Shown piece by piece: positions 13,648 to 21,637 of a stretch of 22,947 nucleotides of DNA; the first letter of the stretch is position 1, and the number at the start of each line of letters is the position of its first letter. The translations under genes were made by a program, and so were the position numbers. The DNA is taken from positions 1-22,947 of the forward strand of contig DCBA01000036.1 in NCBI GenBank assembly GCA_002313255.1, written 5' to 3'. Under the pieces are notes generated by a model. It ran no database searches. It was not told where the DNA came from and was given only the letters and a program-made list of their open reading frames with translations. Source of the DNA: Gammaproteobacteria bacterium UBA1119. GTDB lineage: Bacteria > Pseudomonadota > Gammaproteobacteria > Pseudomonadales > Azotimanducaceae.

Positions 13648-14277
13648 ATGATCATCGACCTCCATACCCATTCCATCAAATCAGACGACGGTCGGGCAAA
13701 AGTCCAAAACTACTGTCAGTGGATTAAAGCGCGAGACATCCCCATCGACGGTTTCGTCTTGACCGAGCACCGACAGTTTGACTTTGAATCCGATTACAGC
13801 GCGCTCGCTAAAGAGTTTAATCTGATCATCCTTAAGGGTGCCGAGGTCGAGACGGAATACGGGCACGTGCTTGTGTTCGGTGTCACTGAAGCGCTGACCG
13901 AGCAATTCAACTTCTCAAGCATCGACCTGCCTCTGGCCGAAGTAATAGAAAAAAGCGAGGCCCTCGGCGCCGTTCCAGTGCCGTGCCATCCGGGCAGGCC
14001 ACGCGTCGGTATGAGCGCTCATTTAGACGAGTACGGCATCCCCAAGGGAGTCCGTATCGTCGAAACGTTCAACGGAGGCAGTCGCAATAACGAGGACGAC
14101 ATTGCACAGTCGATGGCCGAACAACAGTCTTACCTTGGTATTGGTGGCAGTGATTCACACATCGTTAGCCACGTCGGCCGCTGTGCAACCGAATTCTCGA
14201 ATCCTGTCCACTCAGAACTGGAACTCGTGGAAGCGCTAAACGCAGGCGAGTTCAAAGCCGTCTCGTTCAAAACGTAA
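13648..14277 (+). CDS. PHP-domain metal-dependent phosphohydrolase
   Basis: This 209-aa cytosolic protein has the PHP fold, a TIM-like barrel that binds two or three metal ions. Metal ligands are recognisable in order: His6 and His8 (DLHTHS), His41 (TEHRQF), Glu66 (GAEVE), His73 (GHVLVFG), His114 (CHPGRP), Asp169 and His171 (SDSH). PHP proteins hydrolyse phosphoesters such as nucleoside 3',5'-bisphosphates, histidinol phosphate or RNA ends; the exact substrate is not visible. The set of ligands is complete, so the enzyme should be active. The ATG has the Shine-Dalgarno motif AAGGAA. It lies between coaE and a Nudix hydrolase, so a nucleotide or CoA-metabolite clean-up role is possible but unproven. 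Confidence 0.9.
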   Translation: MIIDLHTHSIKSDDGRAKVQNYCQWIKARDIPIDGFVLTEHRQFDFESDYSALAKEFNLIILKGAEVETEYGHVLVFGVTEALTEQFNFSSIDLPLAEVIEKSEALGAVPVPCHPGRPRVGMSAHLDEYGIPKGVRIVETFNGGSRNNEDDIAQSMAEQQSYLGIGGSDSHIVSHVGRCATEFSNPVHSELELVEALNAGEFKAVSFKT

Positions 14278-14298
14278 TCACTCAATTGCCAATTATTC

Positions 14299-14916
14299 AT
14301 GTCGAAGATCAATTTTTGCCCACGCTGCGCCACCCCGCTCACCAGCGTGTTTGATGGTGGCCGGGACCGCCAATCGTGCCCAGATACTGACTGCGGGTTC
14401 GTCCATTTTGGGGATTTTTCTATTGGCTGTTCGGGCGTGGTGCTACGCACAGAAGCAGGCGTCAACAAGGCACTTCTTATCCAGCGCGGTCAGGAACCCT
14501 TTGCCGGCACATGGCAATTACCCGGGGGATACGTCGAAAACGACGAACTACTTTCCTTGGCCGTAGAGCGTGAAATCGAAGAAGAAGCCGGTGTTACCGC
14601 CAAAGTAACCGACGTCGTCGCCTTCCGTCACATGCTGGGCGGTCCGAGCTCAAACATCTACATGATTTTCCGTCTCGATTATGTTGCCGGAGAACCGCGC
14701 TACGACAGCGTCGAGACTGCCGATGCGGGTTTTTATTCGCTCGACGAAATGGCAACCATGCATGGGGTCCAAAATATTTCCCGGTGGGGGATCGAACAAG
14801 CCATTCTGACTATACCCGGTAGCGGGCTCACCCTCGATACCACTGGGACCCGAATGCCCCGTTGGCAGGTATTCGGCCTAACCGATGCCAATCCCGAGGT
14901 TTGGCGGCAGCACTAA
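14299..14916 (+). CDS. Nudix hydrolase with N-terminal zinc ribbon
   Basis: The 205-aa protein has an N-terminal zinc-ribbon with Cys7-x2-Cys10 and Cys27-x4-Cys32, followed by a Nudix domain. The Nudix box spans residues 77-98 and fits Gx5Ex7REUxEExGU exactly, with Glu91-Glu95 region REIEEE supplying the metal ligands. A zinc ribbon before the Nudix box is typical of NudC/ADP-ribose-type pyrophosphatases acting on NADH, ADP-ribose or FAD, but the fold alone does not fix the substrate. No clear Shine-Dalgarno motif precedes the ATG. It is 21 bases downstream of the PHP gene and converges on the DUF35 gene, with a 19-base gap that holds a small GGGT-TCGTT-ACCC hairpin. Confidence 0.92.
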   Translation: MSKINFCPRCATPLTSVFDGGRDRQSCPDTDCGFVHFGDFSIGCSGVVLRTEAGVNKALLIQRGQEPFAGTWQLPGGYVENDELLSLAVEREIEEEAGVTAKVTDVVAFRHMLGGPSSNIYMIFRLDYVAGEPRYDSVETADAGFYSLDEMATMHGVQNISRWGIEQAILTIPGSGLTLDTTGTRMPRWQVFGLTDANPEVWRQH

Positions 14917-14935
14917 GGGTTCGTTACCCGTACTT

Positions 14936-15349
14936 CTATAGCGGTCGAAAAAGCGGGATCGCGTAATCGCCGTGGGGTTCCCATTCGACACGAACCGCCA
15001 TTCCACAATGCACGTCGCTCGATGGATCTTCAATACCCACGACGTTGGACAGCAATCGCGGGCCTTCATCTAGGTCAACCCAAGCAACGACATAGGGTAG
15101 ATGTTGCCGAAAGAAGGGGTGGTAGCTTTGGCGGACGATGCTGTAACTGTAAACCGTCCCTTGCCCGCTAGCGTCGTGCCATATGAGGTCATGACCCAAG
15201 CACCCAACGCAATGGCGACGTGGGTGAAAAATGACCGTGTCGCAATCATTACAGCGCTGAAAACGAAGTTGACGGTCCATCGTCCCTTCCCAAAAGGGCG
15301 CCGTGTCAGACTCTTCGAAATTGGGTAAAGGCCGAGTCGGTTCAGTCAT
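14936..15349 (-). CDS. DUF35 zinc-ribbon/OB-fold protein, partner of the thiolase-like protein
   Basis: This 137-aa protein begins MTEPTRPLPN and has the DUF35 pattern: an N-terminal helix (SDTAPFWEG), a rubredoxin-like zinc ribbon with Cys33-x2-Cys36 and Cys47-x2-Cys50, then an OB-fold with GTVYSYSIV and VVAWVDLDEGPRLLSNV. DUF35 proteins bind acyl-CoA partners and form complexes with thiolase-like enzymes or MaoC-like hydratases, as with ChsH2 and Ltp2 in steroid side-chain degradation. It starts one base after the thiolase stop, with a near-perfect Shine-Dalgarno motif GGGAGGTGA inside the thiolase end. A longer open frame upstream to 15607 runs antisense-free but through the thiolase coding region in another frame and is not the start. 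Confidence 0.92.
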   Translation of the reverse strand: MTEPTRPLPNFEESDTAPFWEGTMDRQLRFQRCNDCDTVIFHPRRHCVGCLGHDLIWHDASGQGTVYSYSIVRQSYHPFFRQHLPYVVAWVDLDEGPRLLSNVVGIEDPSSDVHCGMAVRVEWEPHGDYAIPLFRPL

Positions 15350-15350
15350 G

Positions 15351-16541
15351 TTAATCACCTCCCAAGACGACGGTTCCGGCGCTATGTCGACTGCCCAGCA
15401 TGCCGCCATTGCCATGTGCCACCGCGAGTTTCGCTCCCTCAACTTGAGCCGTGCTTTCGCCACGTAACTGCCGCGCTGCCTCGATAAGCAAAAAAATGCC
15501 GCGCATGCCCGGGTGATTTGAGGATAGACCACCACCATCGGTGTTGAGGGCAGGGCCCTCGCTGGGTTGATCGAAACGGAGACGGCCGCCTTCGACCCAA
15601 TGTCCACCCTCGCCTTTTAGACAGAAGCCCAAGTCTTCAAGAATCGTAAGAACCGTGATACTGAACGAGTCATAGATCATGGCGATGTCCATCTCATCTG
15701 GACCGACGCCCGCTTCGCCGAAACCAATAGGACCCGATTGGACCGCGGCGCTCGACGTAATGTCCGCGCCTCCCTCGGGGTACTTAGTGGCCTCCCCTGT
15801 CCCCAAGATCCAGACCGGTTTATGGCGGCAATCCCGAGCCACATCCGGTGCCGCGATGACCACGGCACCGCCTCCATCCGAAATCATGCAACACTCCAGC
15901 AGGTGTAATGGGTCAGCGATCATTCGCGAATTAACCACGTCGTCGACGGTTGTTTCCCGGATATCGAGAAACTCCAAATCTTCCATTGCACGAACGGCAT
16001 CCGGGTTTCGCATCGCGTGAAAGCGAGTAGCCACCGAAATTTCAGCTAACTGTTCACTGGTCGTGCCAAATTCAAACATGTGCCGACGCGCGCACATCGC
16101 GTAATTAGCAATCAGCGTTAATCCAGCGAACGATTCAAGATTATCGGCTGGATACCCTCCCATGCCGCGACCCCCTGTGCCAATGCGGGCGACGTTGCTG
16201 TGCGCAGTCGAACCGTATGTCAACAAAGCGACGCGAGCCTTACCGGCTGCGATAGCTCGGCGCGCGTGCGCCGCATGAAATTGATACGAGCTTCCACCGA
16301 CATTAGTGGTGTCAATCACGGTCGGACTTAATCCGAAATATTCGGCGATCGTTAAACCACTGGCGCCGCCCTCGCCGGCGTCATAGATACCGTCCACGTC
16401 AGACCAGGTAAGACCAGCATCGGCAAGCGCTTTACTCGCACTTTGAGCCTTAATGTGAAGCGGAGAAAGTTCTCCCTCGACATCGCGAGACGGAAATTCA
16501 TGGATACCGACAATAGCAGCATCCCGTTGTTGAACAGACAC
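15351..16541 (-). CDS. SCP-x-type thiolase-like protein lacking the catalytic cysteines
   Basis: This 396-aa protein of the thiolase superfamily (SCP-x branch) ends with the usual HGNGG C-terminal pattern. The nucleophilic Cys position near residue 82-85 reads NVGGSSYQFH instead of an NxCxSG motif, and the second Cys position (normally CxG) reads AHGNGGMLGS. The conserved thiolase His343 in SSNHPGMRG remains. Tyr290 in MIYDSFSI lies near the region where Cys-less members place catalytic tyrosines. Together with the DUF35 neighbour this resembles the retro-aldolase-type Ltp2 complexes rather than a true thiolase. The start GTG at 16541 follows AAGGA by 5-6 bases. It is downstream of copA by 82 bases. 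Substrate: an acyl-CoA, not identified. Confidence 0.9.
   Translation of the reverse strand: MSVQQRDAAIVGIHEFPSRDVEGELSPLHIKAQSASKALADAGLTWSDVDGIYDAGEGGASGLTIAEYFGLSPTVIDTTNVGGSSYQFHAAHARRAIAAGKARVALLTYGSTAHSNVARIGTGGRGMGGYPADNLESFAGLTLIANYAMCARRHMFEFGTTSEQLAEISVATRFHAMRNPDAVRAMEDLEFLDIRETTVDDVVNSRMIADPLHLLECCMISDGGGAVVIAAPDVARDCRHKPVWILGTGEATKYPEGGADITSSAAVQSGPIGFGEAGVGPDEMDIAMIYDSFSITVLTILEDLGFCLKGEGGHWVEGGRLRFDQPSEGPALNTDGGGLSSNHPGMRGIFLLIEAARQLRGESTAQVEGAKLAVAHGNGGMLGSRHSAGTVVLGGD
15355..15363 (-). promoter_or_regulatory. Shine-Dalgarno GGGAGGTGA deciding the DUF35 start
   Basis: GGGAGGTGA on the minus strand lies 5 bases before the ATG at 15349 and within the last codons of the thiolase-like gene. 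It fixes the start and implies independent strong initiation for the DUF35 partner. Confidence 0.75.
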
Positions 16542-16562
16542 ACGTGCATCCTTAGAGGCGGG

Positions 16563-16576
16563 CGTAGGAGTCTACG
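16563..16576. other. Short hairpin CGTAG-GAGT-CTACG in the copA-thiolase gap
   Basis: Perfect 5-base arms with a 4-base loop lie between copA and the thiolase-like gene. The arms are moderately GC-rich, and no T-tract follows on the minus strand, so it is not a good terminator. The 82-base gap holds no other gene. It may be chance. Confidence 0.25.
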
Positions 16577-16623
16577 AAATTACCGGAATCCAAGTCCAAT
16601 CAGGATGGGCCGCCCGCTACCCG

Positions 16624-19017
16624 TCATAGGTTTGGCCGCCAGGAACGCAATAGAAGGGAGTTGGCGACAACGCTGACACTCGACAATGCCATGGCTGCGC
16701 CAGCGATCGTCGGGGTCAGCGCCCCAAACATCGCAAGAGGCATTGCCACGATGTTGTAGACAAACGCCCAGAAAAGATTTTGTTTGATTTTGCGAAACGT
16801 GCGACGACTCGCGTCTATCGCTCCGGGAACCAAACGCGGGTCAGCACGCATCAGCGTGATTGCCGCCGTTTCCATAGCAACGTCAGTCCCCGAACCCATC
16901 GCAAAACCGACGTTCGCAACCGCCAACGCGGGACTATCGTTAACACCATCACCCACCATCCCGACCGGAATCCCCCCCTCGATCCAATCAGAAATCATTT
17001 GCGCCTTTCCTTCAGGAGACACGCCTCCATACGCTTCAACGATGCCCACATCGTCAGCAACTGAGCGGACAACGGCCTGAGCATCGCCCGAGACAATGAC
17101 GGCTTCAATATGCATTCGTTCCAGCTGCCGCACTGCCTCGGCGGCTTCGGTCCGTAGCGCATCGTGGATCGAAAAAACAGCAAGCACTTGTGTCGAGTCG
17201 GCGAGCCAGACCTTCGTGTCCGTTTCGTTCAAATCCTGTATCGAAGGAACCACAAGGCCGGACTCACGCACCATGGCATCGTTACCACATAGGTAATGAG
17301 TCCCTGCGACCCGGCCCTCTACGCCCTGGCCAACGCGATTGACGAACCCCTCGCTTTGCCCTGTCGAAATACCACGCTCGTCGGCCGCATTGCACAGTGC
17401 CCTTGCCAGCGGATGCTCGCTGTTTTGTTGTATCGCAGCAGCGATCTCGAGTACGCCAAGTTCATCAGTACCCGCTAACGTTGTGATTTGTCGCACCCGC
17501 GGGTGCCCCAGAGTAAGCGTCCCCGTCTTATCGAAGACAATCCGCTTGAGCACTTGGGCTTCTTCGAGTGTCGAGACATCTCGGATCAAGATCCCAGCGC
17601 GTGCCGCAGCCCCTGTTCCCGTCATAATCGCGGTTGGCGTAGCCAATCCCAACGCGCACGGACACGCGATGACCAATACCGCAACCGCGGCCAGTAACGC
17701 CGCTTCAAGGTCGCCGTACAGCAAAAACCAACCCGCAAAGGTGATGCCGGCGAGAATTAGAACAAGCGGTACGAACCACACGGTAATTCGATCAACCAAG
17801 CTCTGTACCCGAGCCTTGCCCAGCTGCGCGCTTTCCACCAACCGCACGATCGTCTGTAGCGTGGAATCTTCGCCTACGGCTAATGTTTCTATCTCCAACA
17901 TGCCATTGACGTTGATCGAACCTCCGGTCACGGTATCGCCTTGTGACTTCAGCAGAGGCACACTTTCGCCGGTGATCAGTGACTCATCCACTTCCGCTTC
18001 ACCTTGAATAACCCTGCCGTCAACGGCCACACGGTCACCTGGTCGACATACCACCACATCGCCAATGCTTACCCCCGCAATCGGTCGCTCTTCCAAATTG
18101 CCGGCCGCCGTTTTTACCAGGGCAATCTCGGGACGCAAAGACATTAGAGTTCGGACCGCCTCGCTCGTAGCTCGCTTGGCCTTCGCCTCGAGGTACTTAC
18201 CTAGCAACACCAACGTAATCACCACCGCCGATGCTTCAAAAAAGAGTTGTCCTTCAGCCGCTTCTCCCAATGTGACTAACAAGTACCAGCTGTATACGTA
18301 TGCGGCCGTCGTCCCTAGGACCACAAGCACGTCCATGTTGGTGCTGCGACTTCTGACGGCATTCAAAGCCGCGCGATAAAAACGCAGCCCCATCACAAAT
18401 TGGATCGGCGTCGCTAGAAGAACTTCGAAAGCCGGCAACAGATGCAATTCGTCGTACCCCATAAATTGCAACAACATCTGAACGACTAACGGCAACGTTA
18501 GCAACGAGGCGGCTGTCACTTCGCGTCGATCTCGACGCAACTTCGCCTCGCTCTGGTCAACGTTTTCTTCTGCAATGGACACCAATCCGTACCCGGCGCG
18601 AATGACTGCATCAACGAGTTGCTCTTCATCGGTAACGTGTGTGACAACCGTTACGCTGACGCGTTCGAGCACCAAATTCACGTCAGCTCGAATCACACCG
18701 ACCGTGTTCATCAAAGCCTCTTCAACGCGCTGTGCGCAAGCGCTGCACGTCATCCCCGTGACAACGAATTTCCGTACTTCTCGACCGACCTCAAAACCAG
18801 CTTTACGTATCGCCTGCATCACTTGGTCAAGATCCGTCGATTCATCGTCGATAACGACCGCCGCACGTTCCAGAGAGAGGTTGACCACGGCATCAAGCAC
18901 GCCGTGAGTGCTCCGCAGCGACTCCTCAAGCCTGACCACACAACCGCCACACGTCATGCCCTCGATTGCCAAAGGCAACTCATGTGACGTCGCGCGCTCT
19001 TTGTTCAAGGTGGGCAT
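16624..19017 (-). CDS. copA: Copper-exporting P1B-type ATPase
   Basis: This 797-aa inner-membrane pump has two N-terminal heavy-metal-binding domains, GMTCGGC (Cys23, Cys26) and GMTCSAC (Cys91, Cys94), then an eight-helix core. Diagnostic motifs are CPC (Cys452, Cys454) in the sixth helix, the phosphorylated Asp496 in DKTGT, TGES (349-352), His-Pro (535-536), GDGVND (689-694), YN (754-755) and MxxSS (776-780). The CPC/YN/MxxSS set identifies the Cu(I) branch. It should use ATP to move Cu(I) out of the cytosol. It follows the oxidase subunit III-like gene with only 4 intervening bases and no good Shine-Dalgarno motif, so its translation may depend on the upstream gene. A role in copper supply to an oxidase, as for FixI/CcoI, is possible; two HMA domains favour the detoxifying CopA type. 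Confidence 0.97.
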   Translation of the reverse strand: MPTLNKERATSHELPLAIEGMTCGGCVVRLEESLRSTHGVLDAVVNLSLERAAVVIDDESTDLDQVMQAIRKAGFEVGREVRKFVVTGMTCSACAQRVEEALMNTVGVIRADVNLVLERVSVTVVTHVTDEEQLVDAVIRAGYGLVSIAEENVDQSEAKLRRDRREVTAASLLTLPLVVQMLLQFMGYDELHLLPAFEVLLATPIQFVMGLRFYRAALNAVRSRSTNMDVLVVLGTTAAYVYSWYLLVTLGEAAEGQLFFEASAVVITLVLLGKYLEAKAKRATSEAVRTLMSLRPEIALVKTAAGNLEERPIAGVSIGDVVVCRPGDRVAVDGRVIQGEAEVDESLITGESVPLLKSQGDTVTGGSINVNGMLEIETLAVGEDSTLQTIVRLVESAQLGKARVQSLVDRITVWFVPLVLILAGITFAGWFLLYGDLEAALLAAVAVLVIACPCALGLATPTAIMTGTGAAARAGILIRDVSTLEEAQVLKRIVFDKTGTLTLGHPRVRQITTLAGTDELGVLEIAAAIQQNSEHPLARALCNAADERGISTGQSEGFVNRVGQGVEGRVAGTHYLCGNDAMVRESGLVVPSIQDLNETDTKVWLADSTQVLAVFSIHDALRTEAAEAVRQLERMHIEAVIVSGDAQAVVRSVADDVGIVEAYGGVSPEGKAQMISDWIEGGIPVGMVGDGVNDSPALAVANVGFAMGSGTDVAMETAAITLMRADPRLVPGAIDASRRTFRKIKQNLFWAFVYNIVAMPLAMFGALTPTIAGAAMALSSVSVVANSLLLRSWRPNL

Positions 19018-19021
19018 ACCA

Positions 19022-19642
19022 TCAGGTCGTGAGGAAAAGCGCCAACATCCCTACCCACACAAGGAGTAAGAAGTGCCAGTACACGGCGCACAAGTCAAAA
19101 TTGAGTGTTGTATCGGACGCCTGCACTTGGCCTTGCATACGTACCGCAACCCGGACCCATGCCACCAACCCACCGACCAGATGACATCCGTGTACCGCTG
19201 TAATGAGGTAAAAAAAGGAGTTGGCAGGACTCGTGGAAACAAAATAGCCCATCCCGATAAGCTGTTTCCAAACGATCATTTGTCCTGCCAAGAACACCAA
19301 CGTCAGGACACCCGCAAGTAAAAAAGCAAACCGTGCGCGATCGATCAAGTCGCGACGAATCGTGCTGCGCGCTCGTTGAAACGCCAGACTGCATAACACC
19401 AGGACACAGGTATTGACCCAGAGCAGTGGTGGCTCTGGTAGTGCGACCCAATCGGTACTAAGAACGATCCGCATGTGGTAGGCGGCAACAAACAGAAAAA
19501 AGAGCACTCCCACGATCGCCAGAAACACGTACATAGCGACGGCGCGACGATGAATCGGGAAGGCAGAACCCTCGTTAGACACTGGACCGTCGGCGGTCTG
19601 AACCTCCCAGGGTTTTTCGGCGAGTTGTCTAAATAGTCCCAT
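19022..19642 (-). CDS. Heme-copper oxidase subunit III-like protein
   Basis: From the ATG at 19642 this is a 206-aa membrane protein with five clear helices (about residues 35-60, 73-93, 103-127, 142-168 and 178-203). Its TAVHGCHLVGGL and YWHFLLLVW motifs are hallmarks of the CtaE/CyoC subunit III family, which also includes NorE. Five helices match the short bacterial forms. The catalytic subunits I and II are not in the window: the upstream gene is divergent and unrelated. It may belong to an oxidase encoded elsewhere, or be a NorE-like accessory. A GTG 12 bases upstream (19654) keeps the frame open, but AAGGA then becomes the Shine-Dalgarno motif for ATG 19642. Its stop lies 4 bases before copA. 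Confidence 0.87.
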   Translation of the reverse strand: MGLFRQLAEKPWEVQTADGPVSNEGSAFPIHRRAVAMYVFLAIVGVLFFLFVAAYHMRIVLSTDWVALPEPPLLWVNTCVLVLCSLAFQRARSTIRRDLIDRARFAFLLAGVLTLVFLAGQMIVWKQLIGMGYFVSTSPANSFFYLITAVHGCHLVGGLVAWVRVAVRMQGQVQASDTTLNFDLCAVYWHFLLLVWVGMLALFLTT

Positions 19643-19674
19643 AGCTTCCTTCACGCATTGAGCGCGTATCCGGA

Positions 19675-19702
19675 AGTATAGATGTGGTGACGGAATCGTG
19701 AA
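19675..19702 (-). promoter_or_regulatory. Candidate sigma-70 promoter for the subunit III-like gene and copA
   Basis: On the minus strand TTCACG (19702-19697) and TATACT (19680-19675) are separated by 16 bases. They match the consensus hexamers at four and five of six positions. The expected start of transcription near 19668 leaves a leader of about 25 bases with the AAGGA Shine-Dalgarno motif. A CueR-type operator, which would show a 19-base spacer and dyad, is not evident. Confidence 0.42.
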
Positions 19703-19781
19703 ACGGAAGGGTTAGGGCTTACCGTTTGCTGCGTTGCTCAACCAGCCACCCGGTGGTGAGGGCATCGGGCATAATAAACCC

Positions 19782-20633
19782 ATGAAGATTGATCCTGTGA
19801 CCAACGCATTCGGGGCGGTGATCAGCGCGGTTTCTTTGGCCGCGCTTTCCGATAACGAATTCCAAGCGATTGAAACCGCTTGGTATCGCTACGCGGTTTT
19901 GCTATTTCCGACCCAGCATCTGACCGAAGCCGAGCATTTTGCGTTTTCCCGACGCTTTGGCCGTCTAGAACGTGGACTTCAGCGCGGTAGCCGCCCGAGC
20001 GCGGCCCGCATTGCTAACGTCGACGCCAACAATCAGTTGCTACCGTCGTCGAGTTTGCCTTCGCGATTTAATGTTGGAAACTCGGTATGGCACACGGACA
20101 GTTCGTACAAAAGTACCGCGGCCAAAGCGTCCCTCTTGGCGGCCCACGTGGTTCCAGCGTCAGGTGGCGAAACGGAATGGGCCGATATGCGGGCTGGATA
20201 CGACGTCCTGGACGACTCGATGAAGACATGGCTAGCGGACAAAGTCGCGATCCACAACTTCCGCTTCAGTCATGCTTGGCACGGCGGTTTGGAACTCTTA
20301 AACCATGCGGATTTAGCCAACTTACCTCCGGTCGAACATTCCATCACCCAAATCCATCCGGACAGCGGCCGCAAGATCCTTTTTATTGGCCGACATGCAA
20401 GCCATATTGCCGGTCAACCCATGGCGGCAAGCCGTAAACTTCTGCGGCGGTTGACCGATCAGTCAGCGCAGCGGCCAAGGACTTGGAAACACCAGTGGAG
20501 TCCAGGAGACCTTGTGATCTGGGACAATCGGTGTGTATTACACCGCGGTCACGCGTTCGACCCCCAACAAGCTCGCCTAATGGTGAGGACGACGGTTGCA
20601 GGCGACGCGCCAGACAACGAATGGGCAGCGTGA
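19782..20633 (+). CDS. TauD/TfdA family Fe(II)/2-oxoglutarate dioxygenase
   Basis: From the ATG at 19782 this is a 283-aa cytosolic oxygenase, the length of TfdA/TauD. Its beginning MKIDPVTNAFGAVISAVSLA is the family's usual opening. The iron triad is His104 and Asp106 (WHTDSSY) with His254 (VLHRGHAFD); Arg265 or Arg269 (ARLMVRTT) would bind 2-oxoglutarate. Relatives hydroxylate taurine, sulfonates, phenoxyacetates, alkyl sulfates or carnitine-type compounds, releasing succinate and CO2; the substrate here is not determined. A TTG 16 codons upstream (19734) is an unlikely start. It is divergent from the oxidase gene and upstream of the luciferase-like gene by 89 bases. Confidence 0.92.
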   Translation: MKIDPVTNAFGAVISAVSLAALSDNEFQAIETAWYRYAVLLFPTQHLTEAEHFAFSRRFGRLERGLQRGSRPSAARIANVDANNQLLPSSSLPSRFNVGNSVWHTDSSYKSTAAKASLLAAHVVPASGGETEWADMRAGYDVLDDSMKTWLADKVAIHNFRFSHAWHGGLELLNHADLANLPPVEHSITQIHPDSGRKILFIGRHASHIAGQPMAASRKLLRRLTDQSAQRPRTWKHQWSPGDLVIWDNRCVLHRGHAFDPQQARLMVRTTVAGDAPDNEWAA

Positions 20634-20675
20634 CGGGAAACCATGTTTCGGGCGTATAGTTATCTCGATGGCTTG

Positions 20676-20693
20676 GATCTCAGCTGCGAGATC
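20676..20693. other. Perfect hairpin GATCTC-AGCTGC-GAGATC before the LLM gene
   Basis: Six-base perfect arms (20676-20681 and 20688-20693) flank a 6-base loop in the 89-base gap between the dioxygenase and the LLM-class gene. The arms are followed by GAATAAC rather than a T-tract, so a terminator is unlikely. A TATAGT at 20655-20660, with GTGACG at 20631-20636 upstream at 18 bases, could be a promoter, which would put the hairpin in the leader. Confidence 0.35.
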
Positions 20694-20722
20694 GAATAAC
20701 AACTTACACTCAAGGATAGGGC

Positions 20723-21538
20723 ATGAAAATTGGATTATTTGGCATTGGTTCAGGCATCTGCGCTGATCCTCTAGTTGCTGCCGAAGTTGCACAACACGCG
20801 GAGGCCAGCGGTCTTGACTCACTTTGGACGGGCGAACACGTGGTCCTTCCGGAACCGCGGCAAGCTCCGTCCCCCGCAGACCCCGAATTCGCCATGCTGC
20901 ACCCTTCGACAATCCTCGCCTACGTCGCCGGGGTCACGCACTCCATTCGGTTAGGAACGGGCATCGTATTAATCGCCCAACGAAACCCGGTCGTGCTCGC
21001 CAAGGAAATGGCGAGCCTTGATGTCGTTTCGAACGGTCGTTTATTGCTTGGTATCGGTGCCGGTTATCTGCACCAGGAATTCGACGCCTTGGGCGTCCCT
21101 TTTAATGAACGAGGCGCTCGTACCGACGAATACGTACATGCGATGCGATCGCTTTGGAACGATGATCACCCGTCGTTCAAGGGCAAGTTTGTAAGCTTCG
21201 ATAACGTTCGGGCGGAGCCGCGCCCGGTCCAAGTTGGCGGTCCTCCAATCATCGTCGGCGGATCAAGCAATGCTGCTATTCGCCGAACCGTCGAATACGC
21301 TCAGGGTTGGTACGGGTTTGCGCTCAATGTCGATCAGACCCGTGATGTCTTGCGACGACTGCAGGAGGCCGGCGCAACCGACATCGAGATCAGCGTGACT
21401 CCATCAGTACCCATCAATGACGACACCGTTCAAGCATTCAGTGATATCGGCGTCGATCGTCTCATTTCATTGGTGTCGCAACGTTCCATCGAGCGTGTAA
21501 AAGAGACCATCGATGCGATATCCACTTACGCGTCTTGA
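20723..21538 (+). CDS. LLM-class (luciferase-like) flavin/F420-dependent oxidoreductase
   Basis: This 271-aa cytosolic TIM-barrel protein matches the luciferase-like monooxygenase family, F420-type subgroup. Landmarks are MKIGLFGIGSG at strand 1, GLDSLWTGEHVVLP, IRLGTGIVLIAQRNPVVLAKEMASLDVVSNGR (given here as two blocks, IRLGTGIVLIAQRNP and EMASLDVVSNGR), LLLGIGAGYLHQEF and PIIVGGSS. These are the usual cofactor- and phosphate-binding segments. It could use FMN or F420 with an organic substrate; neither is decided by sequence, and F420 synthesis genes are not present here. The Shine-Dalgarno AAGGA lies 6 bases before the ATG. It ends in a convergent, 99-base gap before the crotonase. Confidence 0.9.
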   Translation: MKIGLFGIGSGICADPLVAAEVAQHAEASGLDSLWTGEHVVLPEPRQAPSPADPEFAMLHPSTILAYVAGVTHSIRLGTGIVLIAQRNPVVLAKEMASLDVVSNGRLLLGIGAGYLHQEFDALGVPFNERGARTDEYVHAMRSLWNDDHPSFKGKFVSFDNVRAEPRPVQVGGPPIIVGGSSNAAIRRTVEYAQGWYGFALNVDQTRDVLRRLQEAGATDIEISVTPSVPINDDTVQAFSDIGVDRLISLVSQRSIERVKETIDAISTYAS

Positions 21539-21575
21539 TGACTAGTTGTTGAAACGATTTTTCGTGCCGACTCGG

Positions 21576-21585
21576 GTCCCGGGAC
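21576..21585. other. Palindrome GTCCCGGGAC in the convergent gap
   Basis: A perfect 10-base GC-rich palindrome sits in the 99-base gap (21539-21637) between the convergent LLM and crotonase genes. It has no loop and no T-tract, so a terminator role is doubtful. Nothing else was found in the gap. Confidence 0.25.
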
Positions 21586-21637
21586 AAATAGTTAGCGACC
21601 CAAGTAACTAAACCGATGGCAGGATTAAGACGTCCCG

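Noticed and set aside
14917..14929. GGGT-TCGTT-ACCC hairpin as a terminator between the Nudix and DUF35 genes
   Set aside because: Only 4-base arms and no T-tract on either strand; too weak to call.
15350..15607. Upstream extension of the DUF35 frame into the thiolase-like gene
   Set aside because: The ATG at 15349 has a near-perfect Shine-Dalgarno motif and gives the family's usual N-terminus; the extension reads through thiolase codons in another frame.
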